A stretch of DNA of 64,000 nucleotides. Source: Anodontia alba (taxonomy: Eukaryota; Mollusca; Bivalvia; Lucinida; Lucinidae). The position numbers and the translations under genes were made by a program. Under the pieces are notes generated by a model. That model was given only the letters and a program-made list of their open reading frames with translations, did not search any database and had not been told where the DNA came from. The stretch covers positions 47,698,520-47,762,519 of the forward strand of contig OZ024824.1 of the NCBI GenBank assembly GCA_964016985.1, in the 5' to 3' direction. Shown one piece after another: positions 1 to 12,949 of the stretch (positions within the stretch are counted from its first letter, which is position 1; each line of letters opens with the position of its first letter).

Positions 1-900
1 AAGAGAATGGACAAGTTTTTTACGCTGTCCTCTTGTAATGTCTGCTGAAATGAGTGTGTCATGACATCGAATTGTAACTTTGTTGCCTGCTGTGTTATTG
101 ATGAAATTCTCATTATACCTGTCAACAAATTTGTTTTCTGTGAATAGGTGTAGTGCATTTTTTGGATAATATGCTGATCCTTGTTGTATAATGTGTTTTT
201 GCATATCTTTTTTGTCTTCTTCTGTTAATTTATTCACCCGGAGGCGATTCAGTGGTTCAGGAAAGTATGTCATCTTTTTGTCTCATTATTTGTGTCAGTT
301 CATACATAAGAAAATGTTCTTTCCACAGATTGCATGCTAGTGATAAAGGACCCTTTTCTGTTTCAAGATCACGAAAAATCCATCCATCATGTACAGGTTT
401 CAGTCACCAACAGCAATTATGCTGATGCCCCCAAAATTCCTTTTTGTGCCTGTTAACTGTTGTAAGCGTGTGTCAATGAAATTTAGTAATTGCTTACCAA
501 GCATTGATATTTCATCGATAATAATCACTTGAAGGTTCTGTATTTAACACTAAATGAGTGAAGTTCATCAGAAGTTGAATTTTCACTTGTATTTTTGACG
601 GAAGGCTGAATAAATGGTAACCCCATTAATGTTGTATGCAGCTTTGCCAGTATAAGCACCGAGAAGGACTCTTATGTCATCAGGGTTTTCACCTTCTTTC
701 AAGTTAAGATGTCTATAGAGTTTGATATAATGCTGTTATGAGAACAGATTTACCAACACCTGCACCACCTGACAAAAATGCATAAATTGGTTCTTCTTTC
801 AATTTTATCTACTGAAGAACATGATTAAAGAATTCTTTTTGCCTAACATTTAAACTCTGAAGCAGTTTCAAGTATGTTTCATCTGGGAACATAACATGCA
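1..900 (-). pseudogene. Helitron Pif1-like helicase domain, broken and partial
   Basis: Minus-strand translation gives a clear SF1 Pif1-family ATPase. The P-loop FLSGGAGVGKSVLI lies at about 740-780. Walker B VIIIDEISML lies at about 500-529. An IIAVGD motif (motif III region) lies at about 402-419, followed by a segment ending in MRQKD. In Helitrons this domain unwinds DNA during rolling-circle transposition. Stops fall between the P-loop and Walker B (for example just after the ITALYQTL stretch), and frame changes break the rest, so no full-length helicase can be made. The C-terminal helicase motifs are only partly inside the window. A host PIF1 gene is unlikely because the domain follows directly on Helitron Rep sequence. 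Confidence 0.88.
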
Positions 901-1690
901 TGGTACTGATGAAATGGACTGAAGTTCTATCCCAATATCATATTGTCTATGTTCTATCATTTTGTCAGGGTTAAAATACACAAACTCAGCAGCATCTGCT
1001 TCTCCCTCATCTTCTGCATCTCTTTTATGCTTGTTGAGTGTTTGGTGCTATTTCATCATATGCATCATATTCTGCTTCAGCCATTTGCCTGGCAATATCA
1101 AGTTCTTCTACATGGTGCTCATATAGCTTGCATTTTGCATCAATAGTTATCTTTATGGAATTATATTGGTACTTGTATGTTGGAAATCCAGACAGAATAT
1201 CCGTTACTTCATTTCTCTATGGGGAAAATAACAATATCTTTTCTCTATAAGAGTTTTCAAGGTCTGTTTTTACGTTGTATCGAACGTAATGAATATTTTT
1301 TCACTTTTCTGTGTTTGATTTTTATACCATTTTTTAAAGTAAGAACAGTATCTGAATCTGCAAATTCATTTTCATCATTTTTGCTTTCAAATTTAAGATC
1401 ATTTACATTTGTATTTGATTCAGGCAGATTATCTTCCTTTGGATAAACAACATCACGCTCAGACACATAATCAGCCAAACACCAATTCTGCAGTTGCCTT
1501 GGTAGTTTTGAATAACATTAAATAACATTATCTGATTTGTTATCTGTTGAATTAGGTGGTAATTCATCAAGAACAAAATTTGGCTTATATATAAGAATGT
1601 ACGATTTTCAGGTAGAGAAGTATTTGTAAATATTGTATCCCTGGTATATTTTGTTAATGGAATTTGTAAAACAGCTTCTTGTGCACTCAC
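900..1690 (-). pseudogene. Helitron linker region between Rep and helicase
   Basis: Two overlapping minus-strand segments (1403-1690 and 1257-1478) carry the conserved linker of animal Helitron proteins. They include a SAQEA start, the segment SLPENRTFLY, and an acidic stretch reading NVNDLKFESKNDENEF followed by KNGIKIKHRKVKK. The segments are in different frames and overlap, which marks at least one frameshift near 1480. Sequence from 1250 down to 900 still encodes the lead-in to the helicase in fragments. This part has no catalytic motif that I recognise. It is assigned through its position between Rep and helicase. Confidence 0.7.
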
Positions 1691-1959
1691 TTCTACACAA
1701 TTTGAAAAGACATTTCCAATATGTCTAACCTGTTTCTCAAGTCAAAATTTCCATTTCTTGCCTCTTTTGTTGCTGCATCAAGTTGTGCACTCATACCTCT
1801 TTGTGACTTGCTTATATATCCAACAATATAGATGGCACAAGCGTTTGGTTCGAGAAAAAACTAAATGTCAAGATTTGCCTTTCAGACAGACAGAACTGTT
1901 TTGTTAAACAGATTGATCCTTATCTGCTTTGGTTTCCCCTTCAAAAATATTTTTGGGGA

Positions 1960-2459
1960 ACCTAAAAGAGCTTCTCATGCATTTAATATGATCCTCTTCT
2001 TTCATCTTCATTACCCGATTAAAAAAGTCTTGAAAAGACGATCACAGCCTTCTTTGTAGTCATTCATTGCCTTTTGCATTTGTACGTATTTTTTTCTGTA
2101 TTTTTTTAACATCTTCATCCAGGGGATACAACAGCATAGTTCTAGGAAACGGTGGTAAAGGAGACCCAAATCGACACAGAGCCTTACCCTTCTTTAAACA
2201 AGTTCTTGAATGCGTATGACTTTGCAATTCTGCCAACTGGTATTTCTGGGTCTTCAGAATCACGTGTAAGAAAAGTATCAACATACTGAATAACTTCATC
2301 TTCTGTATTCATTTTATATTTTGGAGCATTCTCTATCCATACCAACATATATATATGTAGAAATCTGCGTTGCTGGAATGTGACCCGAAAGAAAAAGTCT
2401 TGTACTTTCCCTAGAGGTTCGTGATAAAGTTTAAGTACTGAATAAATAAACTGTTGCAC
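1960..2459 (-). pseudogene. Helitron Rep (HUH endonuclease) core with altered HUH motif
   Basis: The minus-strand segment 2184-2459 encodes a RVTFQQRRFLHIYMLVW stretch. This is the position where Helitron Rep proteins carry the two-histidine HUH metal-binding motif, usually in a QxRGSPHxH context. The first His is kept, but the second is Tyr here (cat ata tat), so the nuclease metal site is damaged as well as the reading frame. It is followed by WIENAPKY and, in the next frame, by KALCRFGSPLPPFPRTMLL. In live elements this domain nicks and religates the element ends. Confidence 0.8.
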
Positions 2460-2830
2460 TCTATGATCAAAGATCTAAAACAGGTAACAGGATCCTTTTG
2501 GAATAACTTTGTTTTCTATTAAAGGCTTTCAATATCTGTAACAGCATTGTTTAATTTTGCAAGTATTTTTAGCAACTCATTCCATCTTATATCAGCAGCT
2601 GACAGTCACATGAACCGAGTAGGCAAGCCCAATTGTCTTATCATAGCAAATACATCTTTTTTTCTTCCTTCCAAGTAAGCTGGAAAATGTCTAAGTTGGC
2701 GTAAAATGTGATAACCTTCGTCAAGTCTAATAAGTTTATCAATAACTGGTGGCTCTCTGGCTTCAGCAGCTGTTATTTTCCTGCCTATATTTTGACATTT
2801 TCGTAATGCCAAATTGACCTTGTCACTGAT
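2460..2830 (-). pseudogene. Helitron_like_N domain fragment
   Basis: The minus-strand segment 2606-2812 reads GRKITAAEAR, then VIDKLIRLDEGYHILRQLR, PAYLEGRKKDVFAMIRQLG and LPTRFM. This run is highly characteristic of the Helitron_like_N domain that precedes the HUH core. The continuation toward 2460 (SAADIRWNELLKIL and so on) is readable, but a TGA stop directly after RFM interrupts it. The function of this domain in transposition is not well defined. It is a strong marker of the family and fixes the direction of the element. Confidence 0.82.
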
Positions 2831-2943
2831 CTATTTCATTTGTAGCTTCTTGTTCTTAAAAAAATATTTGGTACAGACTGTGCTGCTCTCCTTGTCTATA
2901 CTTCTCAATTCTCATTTGGCAATGTCACTATAAAACACTGGAA

Positions 2944-3575
2944 TTAATCTTTTCTTATTTTCAGGTCGTATCTGACCACAAAATATTGTAGGAAACATAA
3001 ATATTCTGCACCTGTATCCTGATACAAGCTTAGTGGATGCCGTCCCTCTCCAGGAACAAATGTTAAAATGTTATTTGATTTAGTTTCAATATTTGCATCA
3101 TCTATAATTTTATCTATATTTGCAGCATGTTCATAAGCATCCACTTCTGAAAAGTGATCAGAATCATAACCATCAGTAACGACAGTATCCTGTACAGTAT
3201 CTGAACTACTAGTCTCTACTTCTTTTATAACAGTATTTGCATCATCACTTTGAGAAACACCTGCTACAGGCTGCTGAAAGAAACTCTCTTCCTGTATCTT
3301 GTGCACTTTCTCTAATTTCTTTAGACCAATCTTCATCAATTTTAATATCTGAATTTTTGTACAAATCACTTTTATTCATAAGTCAATGCAATGCTACAAG
3401 ATCTAACATTTTCCGTAAAGTCACATTTCTTATAGGACGATTTCTTTTTTAGACGAACTGCTATTGTAAAATTTTCATCCATAGGCCTTGGAAGTGAATT
3501 CGCCACAGGCTGCACATCAGCTGGTACATTAATAACATTTCCTCTGATTGTTCCTACCACAATATACCATGACAC
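2944..3575 (-). pseudogene. Helitron protein N-terminal region, two broken segments
   Basis: Segment 3372-3575 encodes RGNVINVPADVQPV, LPRPMDENFTIAVRLKKK and SSYKKCDFTENVR, which matches the start of animal Helitron proteins. Segment 2944-3369 continues in another frame with an acidic, Ser/Thr-rich stretch and then FVPGEGRHPLSLYQD. The frame change falls near 3370. No enzymatic motif is present. These pieces mark the 5' end of the coding part, so the Helitron 5' terminus should be just to the right. Confidence 0.65.
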
Positions 3576-3729
3576 TAATAAATATGTTTAGACTATTGTA
3601 AAATTGTCAGTTAACAGTATTCAGCTGATATGCCAATATTTGATGGTGTGCATGTCATTCATTTATTCATTTGATCTCTAAGCTTTCAGTATATGGCTTG
3701 CAGTTATAAGTTAACAATACTTTTTTAAA

Positions 3730-6170
3730 AAAATAAATATTTCCACTTTTTTCCCACACAAAAAGCATATGTGGCGAAATTTGACCTTGACAAGGTCAAC
3801 CCAGAGTCATCATTTGAACAAAATATGATGAGCCCAATTCCCAAATACTACATACCAAGTTTCAAGGCAATCAGCTCACATATTCCAGAGAATATTTTTG
3901 AAGGGTTTTTTACCATTTATGGCCAATGTGGCAATCTTGGTCATGTGACCTGGACCATTTGAACAAACTTTAGTTTCCCTATCCCAGGGAGACTCCACAT
4001 GAAATTTGACTTCAATTGGCCGAGTGGTTCCAGAGGAGAAGATGTTTGAAAATGTTGACAGACTACAGATGACACAATATTTTGATTTGTAACTAAAGAG
4101 TTTCACTACTTTAATCATACATTGTAAGTTTCAGCCATTTGTCTTTAATATACTTTGAGAAAATGGTTTTCAACATTTTCCCCATAAAAATGCATGGGAC
4201 GCAAATTTGACCTTGCCATAAAAAGGTCAAAGGTCAACCTACAGTCATCATGTGAACAAATATGGTAGATCTTGAGTCCTAAATGCTATAAACCAAGATT
4301 CAGCCTCAAAGCTTTCTTGACTCTGGAGAAGAAGATTTTAACTGTTTTACCACATATAGGCATAGAGGCCATCTTAATTAACAGACTGTGACCATTTGTA
4401 CAAATTTTCAATCCCCGTATAACAGAAGGCTCCACATAAAGTTTGAAGAAAAGTGGCCCAGGGGTTTCAGAAAAAAGATATTTAAAAAATTACACAAATG
4501 TATACATCTAAATAGCCCAGGAGCAAGGACAGGTAAGCCAAATGGACAAAACTTTGATTTGTAACTAAAAAGTTTTACTACTATAATCATACATTGTAAG
4601 TTTCAGCCATGAGTTTTCAATACATTTTGAGAAAATGACTTTTTAAGATTTTCCCCATACAAATGCATACGCAAATTTGACTTACCATAAAAAGACCAAA
4701 GGTCAACCTAGGGTCATTATTTGAGCAAATAGACCTGGAGTCCATGATGCTATATACCAAGATTCAGCCTTGAAGCTTTCTTGGTTCTGGAGAAGAAGAT
4801 TTTTAAATGTTTTAACATATATGGGCATGGCGACCATCTGGATTAATGGACCATGACCATTTGTATAAATTTTCAAATCCCCTTTAACAAGGCTCCACAT
4901 GAAGTTTGAAGAAAACTGGCCCAGGGGTTACAGAGGAGAAGTCGTTCAAAAGTGTGGACGGACGACGACAGACGGCAAGTGATCACAATAGCTTATCCTG
5001 AGCCTTTCTCAGGTGAGCTAAAGATTAAACAGTTTTATACATGTATATTGCCCAGTGGCAAGGGCAGATAACCCTGAAGGGACAAAATTATGATGTGTAA
5101 CTAAAATGTTTTACTGCTTTAATCGTACATTGTAAAAAAGGGGATAAGAGAAAAGTCCAGGGAGTGCCACAATCACAAACCGCAGCCCTTCCCAGACACC
5201 AAGAGGAAGATGAAACAGACAAAACCAAGCAAGCGCAAATCGAACAAACGTACGAAAAGCACTAAAACTAGCTCTCTCTTCCCCAAGCTAGGTAATCGCA
5301 ATGCTAAAAGGACTGAAAAACACAAGAACAAAATAACACAAGGCAAGACATAAAACAAATCGCCTCGTAGAATAAACCATAAAGCAACAAAGAGTAAGAC
5401 TAACATCGGGACCACCGTCTTAGAACGGTGTCAGCCATTAGTCTTTCATACATTCTGAGAAAATGACTTTTTAACATTTTCCCCATACAAATACATTGGG
5501 ACGCATATTTGACCTTGCCGTAAAAAGGTCAAAGGTCCACTTACAGTCATCATTTGAACAAACTTGGTAGAGCTCGAGTCCTCAATGCTACATACTAAGA
5601 TTCAGCCCCAAAGCATTCTTGGTTGTGGAGAAGAAGATTTTTAAGTGTTTTACCATGGGCATGGCGGCCATCTTGTTTAGTTGCGCGGAAACATATGAAC
5701 AAATTGGCAATACCCTTTTGACAGAAGGCCCCGTGTGAAATCTGGCAAAAATTGCTCAAAAGGTTTCAGATAAAAAGATATTTAAAAATTACACAAATTT
5801 ATACATGTATATAGCACAGGGGCAAGGGCAGATAACCCTCTGGGGACAAAATTTTAATAATAACGAAAATGTTTTACTACTTTAATCATACATTGTAATT
5901 TTCAGCCATTAGTCTTCAATTCATTTTGAGAAAATGACTTTTCAACATTTTTCCCATATAAATGTATAGGGACGCAAATTTGACCTTGCCGTAAAAAGAT
6001 CAAAGGTCAACCTACTGTCATCATTTGAACAAACTTGGTAGAACTTGAGTCCTTGATGCTATACACCAAGATTCAGCCCCAAAGCTTTATTGGTTCTGAA
6101 GAAGAAGATTTTAAAGTGTTTTTACCATTTTTGGTATGGAGGCACCTTGTTTGATGGTGCGGAACCATTT
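3730..6170. repeat. Tandem array of a 430-475 bp dispersed repeat, about five copies
   Basis: The phrase TTTGACCTTGCC...AAAGGTCAA...GTCATCATTTGAACAAA recurs at about 3782, 4207, 4675, 5509 and 5985. Each copy is followed by a 'tatataccaagattcagcc' phrase and a 'cacatgaagtttga' phrase. Spacing is 425-475 bp apart from one interval lengthened by an inserted element at 5135-5430. One copy ends in a GACGACAGACGG / GATCACAATAGC / CTCAGGTGAGCT segment near 4965-5020. Diverged relatives appear at 12950-14010. Short open frames occur but are broken differently in every copy, so this is noncoding repeat DNA. Confidence 0.8.
5135..5430 (-). mobile_element. Short SINE-like insertion sharing the 5' region of the CR1-like LINE
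   Basis: A discrete block interrupts one unit of the tandem repeat. The empty site is visible in the next unit near 5890-5912, where 'cattgtaa' runs straight into 'cagccattag'. On the minus strand the block starts exactly at a stem-loop (CACCGT, six-base loop, ACGGTG; 5413-5430) and ends in a pyrimidine-rich TCTTATCCCCTTTTTT. Its whole length is similar to 54811-55092, the segment upstream of the 2A-bearing LINE. It is non-coding and depends on another element for movement. It could be a SINE built on LINE 5' sequence, or an internally deleted LINE. Confidence 0.7.
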
Positions 6171-6505
6171 GAAGCTTTCTGCTTGTAGTGTTTTGATTGT
6201 GGTGACGTTGCTTTAAGTGCATCCTTCTTTCCTTTTGGTGTCTTGGAACGGAAGGTGTTAGGTAATTGTATCGATTACAATTACCTAATACCTTCCGTTC
6301 CAAGACATCAAAGGAAAAGAAGGACGCACTTAAAATAACGGCACCACAATTAAAACACTACATACAGAAAACCAAAAGAACAGTTTCTTCCCCCAAAATG
6401 GCCAAACGGCTATCCAAAATAAAAGTTTTACCAAGACATACATGCAAAGACATACAATGACAGATATAGTAAACCACAGCAGAAACACCACCTTGGAACG
6501 GTCAG
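6170..6505. repeat. Two short elements tail to tail, forming a ~100 bp-arm inverted repeat
   Basis: The left arm (about 6170-6272) and the right arm (about 6276-6385) are reverse complements with few mismatches, meeting around 'gtatcgattac'. The inner arms share AGGTAATTGTA, GGAACGGAAGG and GTCTTGGAACGG-type phrases. The right copy is longer: on the minus strand it begins near 6505 with the same TGACCGTTCC..GGTGGT stem-loop seen on other elements here. The left copy is therefore a truncated sibling in opposite orientation, joined at the 3' ends. The whole would fold into a long cruciform or RNA hairpin. Confidence 0.75.
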
Positions 6506-6980
6506 TAAAATAAGTTAAGTCTGCAAATTTCTAAAACTGTTGTTTAGTGCACTTTTAATGACACCTAACAAATATGCATTCTCATGAAAATGTTTGTATC
6601 CAGTTTTGTAAATGTATAGATAATAATTTGCTTAAAGCAAGAACAGATTAGAGACCATGAAACATCGCTGAAATCTGGAATAAGTATTTTATTGAAGTGC
6701 TGTATTTTTTATTCTTCATACGCTTTAATTACAATTTAAGCATCTAACTGTCTTGCAGTTTCAATTTTCTACAAGAAGCACACTGTATATTGTTATAAAC
6801 TATAGAAATCAGATGTGGACCAGTTAGTCGGATGGAGATATTTAGATTTAAATGTACTTTAAACCTCACCAAATTAAAGGTATTTTATATCAATCGAATA
6901 ATCATTATGTATTTTTAAACAAAATTGAACCTAGGATGAAAAATCGGTACCCCTGCTTTGGAACCCTGGTGATATGTACT
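6506..6980. other. No gene recognised
   Basis: AT-rich sequence with stops in all frames. I see no repeat or coding signal that I can support. Confidence 0.5.
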
Positions 6981-7232
6981 ACTGACCGTTCAAAAACGGT
7001 GGTTTTTGAGTCGATTGTTCTTTGTAAGGCATTGTGGCTCCTAGCTGCAAGTTTAGTCTTGTTTGTATTCTAGCATTGTGGTCATTCGTTATAGGCTGCC
7101 AACTTTGCTTTAGGTTTAGTTTCGTGCGTCATGTTTTCTTATCCTGATGCTCGTATTGCCGTCATCCTGTTTCTTTCTCTATGTGCTTTGTGCTTTGTTT
7201 GCCTCGGTGCAAGCCGAGTGTTTTATTAATAA
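6981..7232 (+). mobile_element. SINE-like element with 5' stem-loop and AAT-rich tail
   Basis: It begins with TGACCGTT-CAAA-AACGGT (6983-7000), a perfect 6-bp stem with a 4-base loop, in the same context as the stem-loops at 8188, 16531 and 54811. The body is T/G-rich and non-coding. It ends at an AATAATAATAAAAAA tail (about 7219-7242), which is a typical retroposon tail. The next element in the opposite orientation abuts that tail. No tRNA-type box is convincing. The retroposon reading is an inference from head, body and tail. Confidence 0.5.
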
Positions 7233-7465
7233 TAATAAAAAAGGTAAGAGAAAAGTCCAGGGAGTGCCACAATCACAAACCGCAGCCCTTCCCAGACACC
7301 AAGAGGAAGAGAAAACCGACAAAACCAAACAAGCACAAATCGAACAAACGTACGAAAAGCACTAAGATTAGCTGTCTCTTCCCCATGCGAGGTAATCGCA
7401 ATGCTAAAAGGACTGAAAAACACAAGAACAAAATAACACAAGGTAAGACATAAAACAAATCGACA
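7233..7465 (-). mobile_element. Second, 5'-truncated copy of the LINE-5'-related short element
   Basis: Nearly identical to 5143-5375: it has the same GAGAAAAGTCCAGGGAGTGC start, the same 'gcccttcccagacaccaag' phrase and the same 'ggtaatcgcaatgctaaaag' phrase. Similarity stops at about 7462 ('aaacaaatcg'), so the stem-loop end is missing. The pyrimidine end lies against the AAT-rich tail of the preceding plus-strand element. It is non-coding; the frames it keeps open on both strands are fortuitous. Confidence 0.7.
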
Positions 7466-7470
7466 AGCCA

Positions 7471-8055
7471 CCCACCCACCTTGCAACCCACGCTAAAAAT
7501 GAAATGCTTCCACATTATGTAAAGTAGAGCATGAACGGATTCATTATATCCACTCTCTTTTCAGAATCTTTCAAAGGGGAAGGAAGCACAAAAACTTCTT
7601 TTCGCGGATGTACTGTGCCCCGGCTCCTTTGGTGTGTTTCAGCTACTTCTGAGGACAACTGCTTAAACATTAAAGCCTGAATTCAGGCAATATAACTAAT
7701 AGGTGTTAATAAGGTAGCACAAGACAAAACATTTAGACGTAAACGTCTAAGTACCGGCGCAAATTTTGTTGCTGTTTACTTAGACATATGGGACAAAGGT
7801 ATACCAAAGTTTAATAAATTTTCAATGTAACAGGTAAAAAAGAACAACAATTTGATTTTTTTAATGTATGCTTTTATTAAGCTTTATGAAATTTCTTGAT
7901 TGAAATGAAAATAAAATAGACATTAATCTGTTTATAACACAGTTTGTTATAAGATGTTTATATTTATCAGGGTTGTCACACACCGACGCTCCAGGCAAAT
8001 ATAAAAAATCATTTGTGAACTAAACGAACACTCTACCATATATAAAACTCCAAAG
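7471..8055. other. No gene recognised; one short palindrome
   Basis: AT-rich unique-looking sequence. A palindrome TTAGACGT-AA-ACGTCTAA lies at about 7733-7750. Nothing else is supportable. Confidence 0.4.
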
Positions 8056-8280
8056 CTATATTAAGAGACCGGCAGGATTCCCGCGCTCGGTCAATGATGA
8101 TAATGATAATAATAATACTTCATTTTGGCCAATGGTGAAGATGTGGTTCCTGTAAACGCGATTTAACCCCCGGTACGTTTTACAACTGACCGTTCTAAGG
8201 CAGTTGTTCTGGTGTTGTTTCTTCTTTGTGTGGCCTTGTGGCCACTGCGGGACTTTTGACCTCACGAAAAGTATCAATAC
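8056..8280. repeat. Short repeat element with stem-loop start and GAT/AAT tract
   Basis: A GATGATAATGATAATAATAATA tract (about 8094-8116) is followed by a 'ggtacgttttacaactgaccgttctaagg'-type phrase. There ACTG-A-CC pairs with GG-CAGT (8185-8204), in the same place and context as the other GACCGTTC stem-loops. Downstream similarity to the 54811 element ('ctggtgtt') is short. It may be two abutting fragments, a simple-repeat tail and a stem-loop head. Confidence 0.45.
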
Positions 8281-8780
8281 CCACTAATTATACACAGACA
8301 TGAAATTTTGATTGAATACGACTTACCTTTATCAAAAGAAAACTGAGATCTGGATTTAAATATTTCAAATATGAAGAGTATGTGTTTAAGATTAAGAATG
8401 GCAGCGGATACCTTCCAATAGATCATCCTTCTGAAATACCATCTGCTGGTCATAGAACCAAGTCAGAACTTGTGGACAGAACAGTTGTATATCTTAATTA
8501 TATACTAAACCGAAAACGAAACGCAACTTTTTATCCCAAAATGTTTTCATGCAAACACAAGGTTGACAGAAAATTTGATTTAAGTTCATACTTTTCAAAC
8601 TTTATTATGCAGAAAACATTCGGGCGATATCTGTACAACTGATCGCTCCAGTTAGCAATTCGTTGTTTCCAATATTTTCACGTGCAGTACATTAAATGTA
8701 TACAGTAACTTCGTCATATTGGCATATTGTGTTACCTGGAGTTAGGGTTTCAAAGGTCCGGTAAAATTTTTCTACGGAAG
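8281..8780. other. No gene recognised upstream of the Tc1 copy
   Basis: A frame open from 8382 to 8642 shows no recognisable domain. The left inverted repeat expected for the Tc1 copy was not found, so that element may have lost its left end here. Confidence 0.4.
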
Positions 8781-9792
8781 ATGGTACGTTTGACGCAAAA
8801 TCAACGTAACGCAGCGGTCCAAATGCTGCTACGCGGACGTCTCAGGCTGTCATCGCCAGGAACTTCCAAGTGAGTAAATCGACTTTAACTCGTTTGTACC
8901 AGCGTCTACGACTGACGGGAACGACAAATGACAGGCCCAGAAGTGGACGTCCGCGCGTCACGACACGTCGACAGGACCGATACATGTGTCTATCCCATCT
9001 TCGTAATCGGTTCCGTACAGCCGTAGAAACGGCTCAGGTGACACCAGGAACGCACAACAATCGAATAAGTGCAGATACTGTCAGGAATCGCCTTCGAGAG
9101 TGTGGCTTACGTTCTCGTCGTCCGTACGTTGGTATGCCATTAACACCACGACGACGTCAGGTTAGAATGGCGTGGCTCACATAACACAGGCCAAACCTGT
9201 TTTTCCTTCGTCAGTGGCGTAACGTTATGTTTTCTGATGAGTCTAGGTACTTGTTGTACAGAGCTGACGGCCGTCAACGTGTGTATAGGCGTAACGGAGA
9301 GCGTTATCGTGACAATTGCTTGGTTGAACGTGATCGGTTTGGAGGTAGTGCGTTAATGGTGTGGGCTGGCATATCTTATGGTCATAGATGGTATTCATCG
9401 ATGGCCCTTTGATGGCTCAGCGTTACATTGACGTCATTTTACGACCGGTGGTTGTGCCATTTGTACGCCAGCACAACGTTACATTTCAACAGGATAACGC
9501 TCGGGCGCATGTAGCAAGGCTCAGCATGGCGTTTCTTCAACAAAACAACGTCAACGTGATGCACTGGCCTCCGTATAGTCCGGATCTCTCTCCTATAGAG
9601 CATCTGTGGGACGTCTTGGATAGGCGTGTTCGTAACCGCCCCCAGCCGCCAACAACGCTTCAAACACTACGTCTCGCGCTCATGCAGGAGTGGAATGCAA
9701 TTCCCCAAGCAGAGATCAATCGTTTAATCCTGTCCATGACCAGGCGTGTGCGTGCGGGACTCAATGCTAATGGAGGGCATACTCGCTATTAA
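8781..9792 (+). pseudogene. Tc1-like transposase, frameshifted copy 1
   Basis: Starts MVRLTQNQRNAAVQMLL and ends GGHTRY, colinear with the intact transposase at 10976-11995 but at roughly 60 percent identity, so it is a different subfamily. DDE catalytic parts are visible: FSDES near 9228, QQDNARAH near 9490 and YSPDLSPIEHLWD near 9580, with the DD34E spacing. One frameshift lies near 8845 in the helix-turn-helix part, a stop follows AWLT at about 9184, and another frame change lies near 9390-9400. It cannot yield active protein. A right-end TIR relic remains at 9981-10003. Confidence 0.9.
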
Positions 9793-9980
9793 CTGCTTGT
9801 GTTTTTGAAGTTGTGAAATGACTACCTTTCTGACAAAACGGACTTCTGTGCCACACAGTCTCAATGGAAATTAAACTCTCTATGGTTGTTACATTCAGGA
9901 ATGATTACTCAATTGTGTCGTTAAATCGATTTTCTGCAAAATTGAATATTTCTGCAAATATTCACATTTAAATTTGGAGT

Positions 9981-10003
9981 TGCGTTTCTTTTTCGGTTCA
10001 GTA
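9981..10003 (+). repeat. Right terminal inverted repeat relic of Tc1 copy 1
   Basis: 'tgcgtttctttttcggttca' followed by GTA matches the right TIR of the intact element (12329-12351) at 21 of 23 positions and lies 190 bp past the dead transposase. It is next to a TATA target-like sequence. Confidence 0.7.
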
Positions 10004-10692
10004 TATAACATGACACTGCCTTCTGTATTCTTAAATTATTTTGAAGAAACATGTCTAAGAGATACATTACTAATTCTAGATCAGTATATAACAGGATGCA
10101 AACACCACATACACTGTCATTATATATCCTTTTTGAAGAAGGGTAAAAGGGCTATATTAGAGAAAGCCAATGCTATAGTTTGCGAAACAAACCACGGTAT
10201 TTTTAGCAACTCTGGCACAAAATCAGTTATAATAAAAAAATGTCTGTAGAATTTACACTAAGGAGGCCCATGACTCGCTCAACTGAGTTAAATATATTTG
10301 CACTCTATGCATATGTTACTTATCAATATTATAGCATGCCACAACGACAAATCAAAACAATTTTTCTTACAATTTCAAAGACCAAACTATTCCTTGTCCC
10401 TCTAAGAGAATGTGCAAGTTTTTACACAGTGGTGTCCCAGCCTGACGGATTCTGCTGCTGAAGAGAAGCCCTTAACCTTAATATCAAAACAAACATTTAA
10501 GAACATGTCGAAAGTTCTTGTTTCCTACTATTATTTTTAAAAAAAATATTTTGACTTGTATTTAGTTTTGTGTAGTGGTAGATAACAGAAAAAGGACAAT
10601 TTGAACACCAATGATTGTAACAAGACATTTTCTTACTTCTGATTATTTGTAGTCACCACTTACAAATCTGACTTACACAGACTTTTGCCATG

Positions 10693-10694
<2 letters not shown>
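10004..10694. other. No gene recognised
   Basis: AT-rich sequence. Frames open at 9974-10249 and 10240-10461 have no recognisable motif and unremarkable composition. Confidence 0.4.

Positions 10695-10764
<70 letters not shown>
10695..10764. repeat. (TA)n microsatellite, left of Tc1 copy 2
   Basis: About 70 bp of uninterrupted TA that runs directly into the left TIR of the Tc1-like element. The matching right tract starts at 12350, so the transposon split one TA tract. Confidence 0.95.

Positions 10765-12949
<2,185 letters not shown>

Larger units (their letters stand above)
1..3600 (-). mobile_element. Decayed autonomous Helitron, 3' part beyond the window
   Basis: Reading the minus strand from about 3575 down to 1, a series of open segments in shifting frames follows the order of a Helitron RepHel protein: N-terminal region, Helitron_like_N domain, HUH Rep core, linker, then a Pif1-type helicase that runs off the left edge. 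Known family role: Helitrons transpose by rolling-circle replication. Here no frame stays open for more than about 140 codons, so several frameshifts and stops have accumulated and the copy is dead. The 5' terminus should lie near 3600-3750 and the 3' hairpin is outside the window; I could not identify either terminus. The element assignment is secure and the boundary is not. Confidence 0.88.

Noticed and set aside
1..900. Host PIF1 helicase gene
   Set aside because: It is contiguous with Helitron Rep and linker sequence and is broken by frameshifts.
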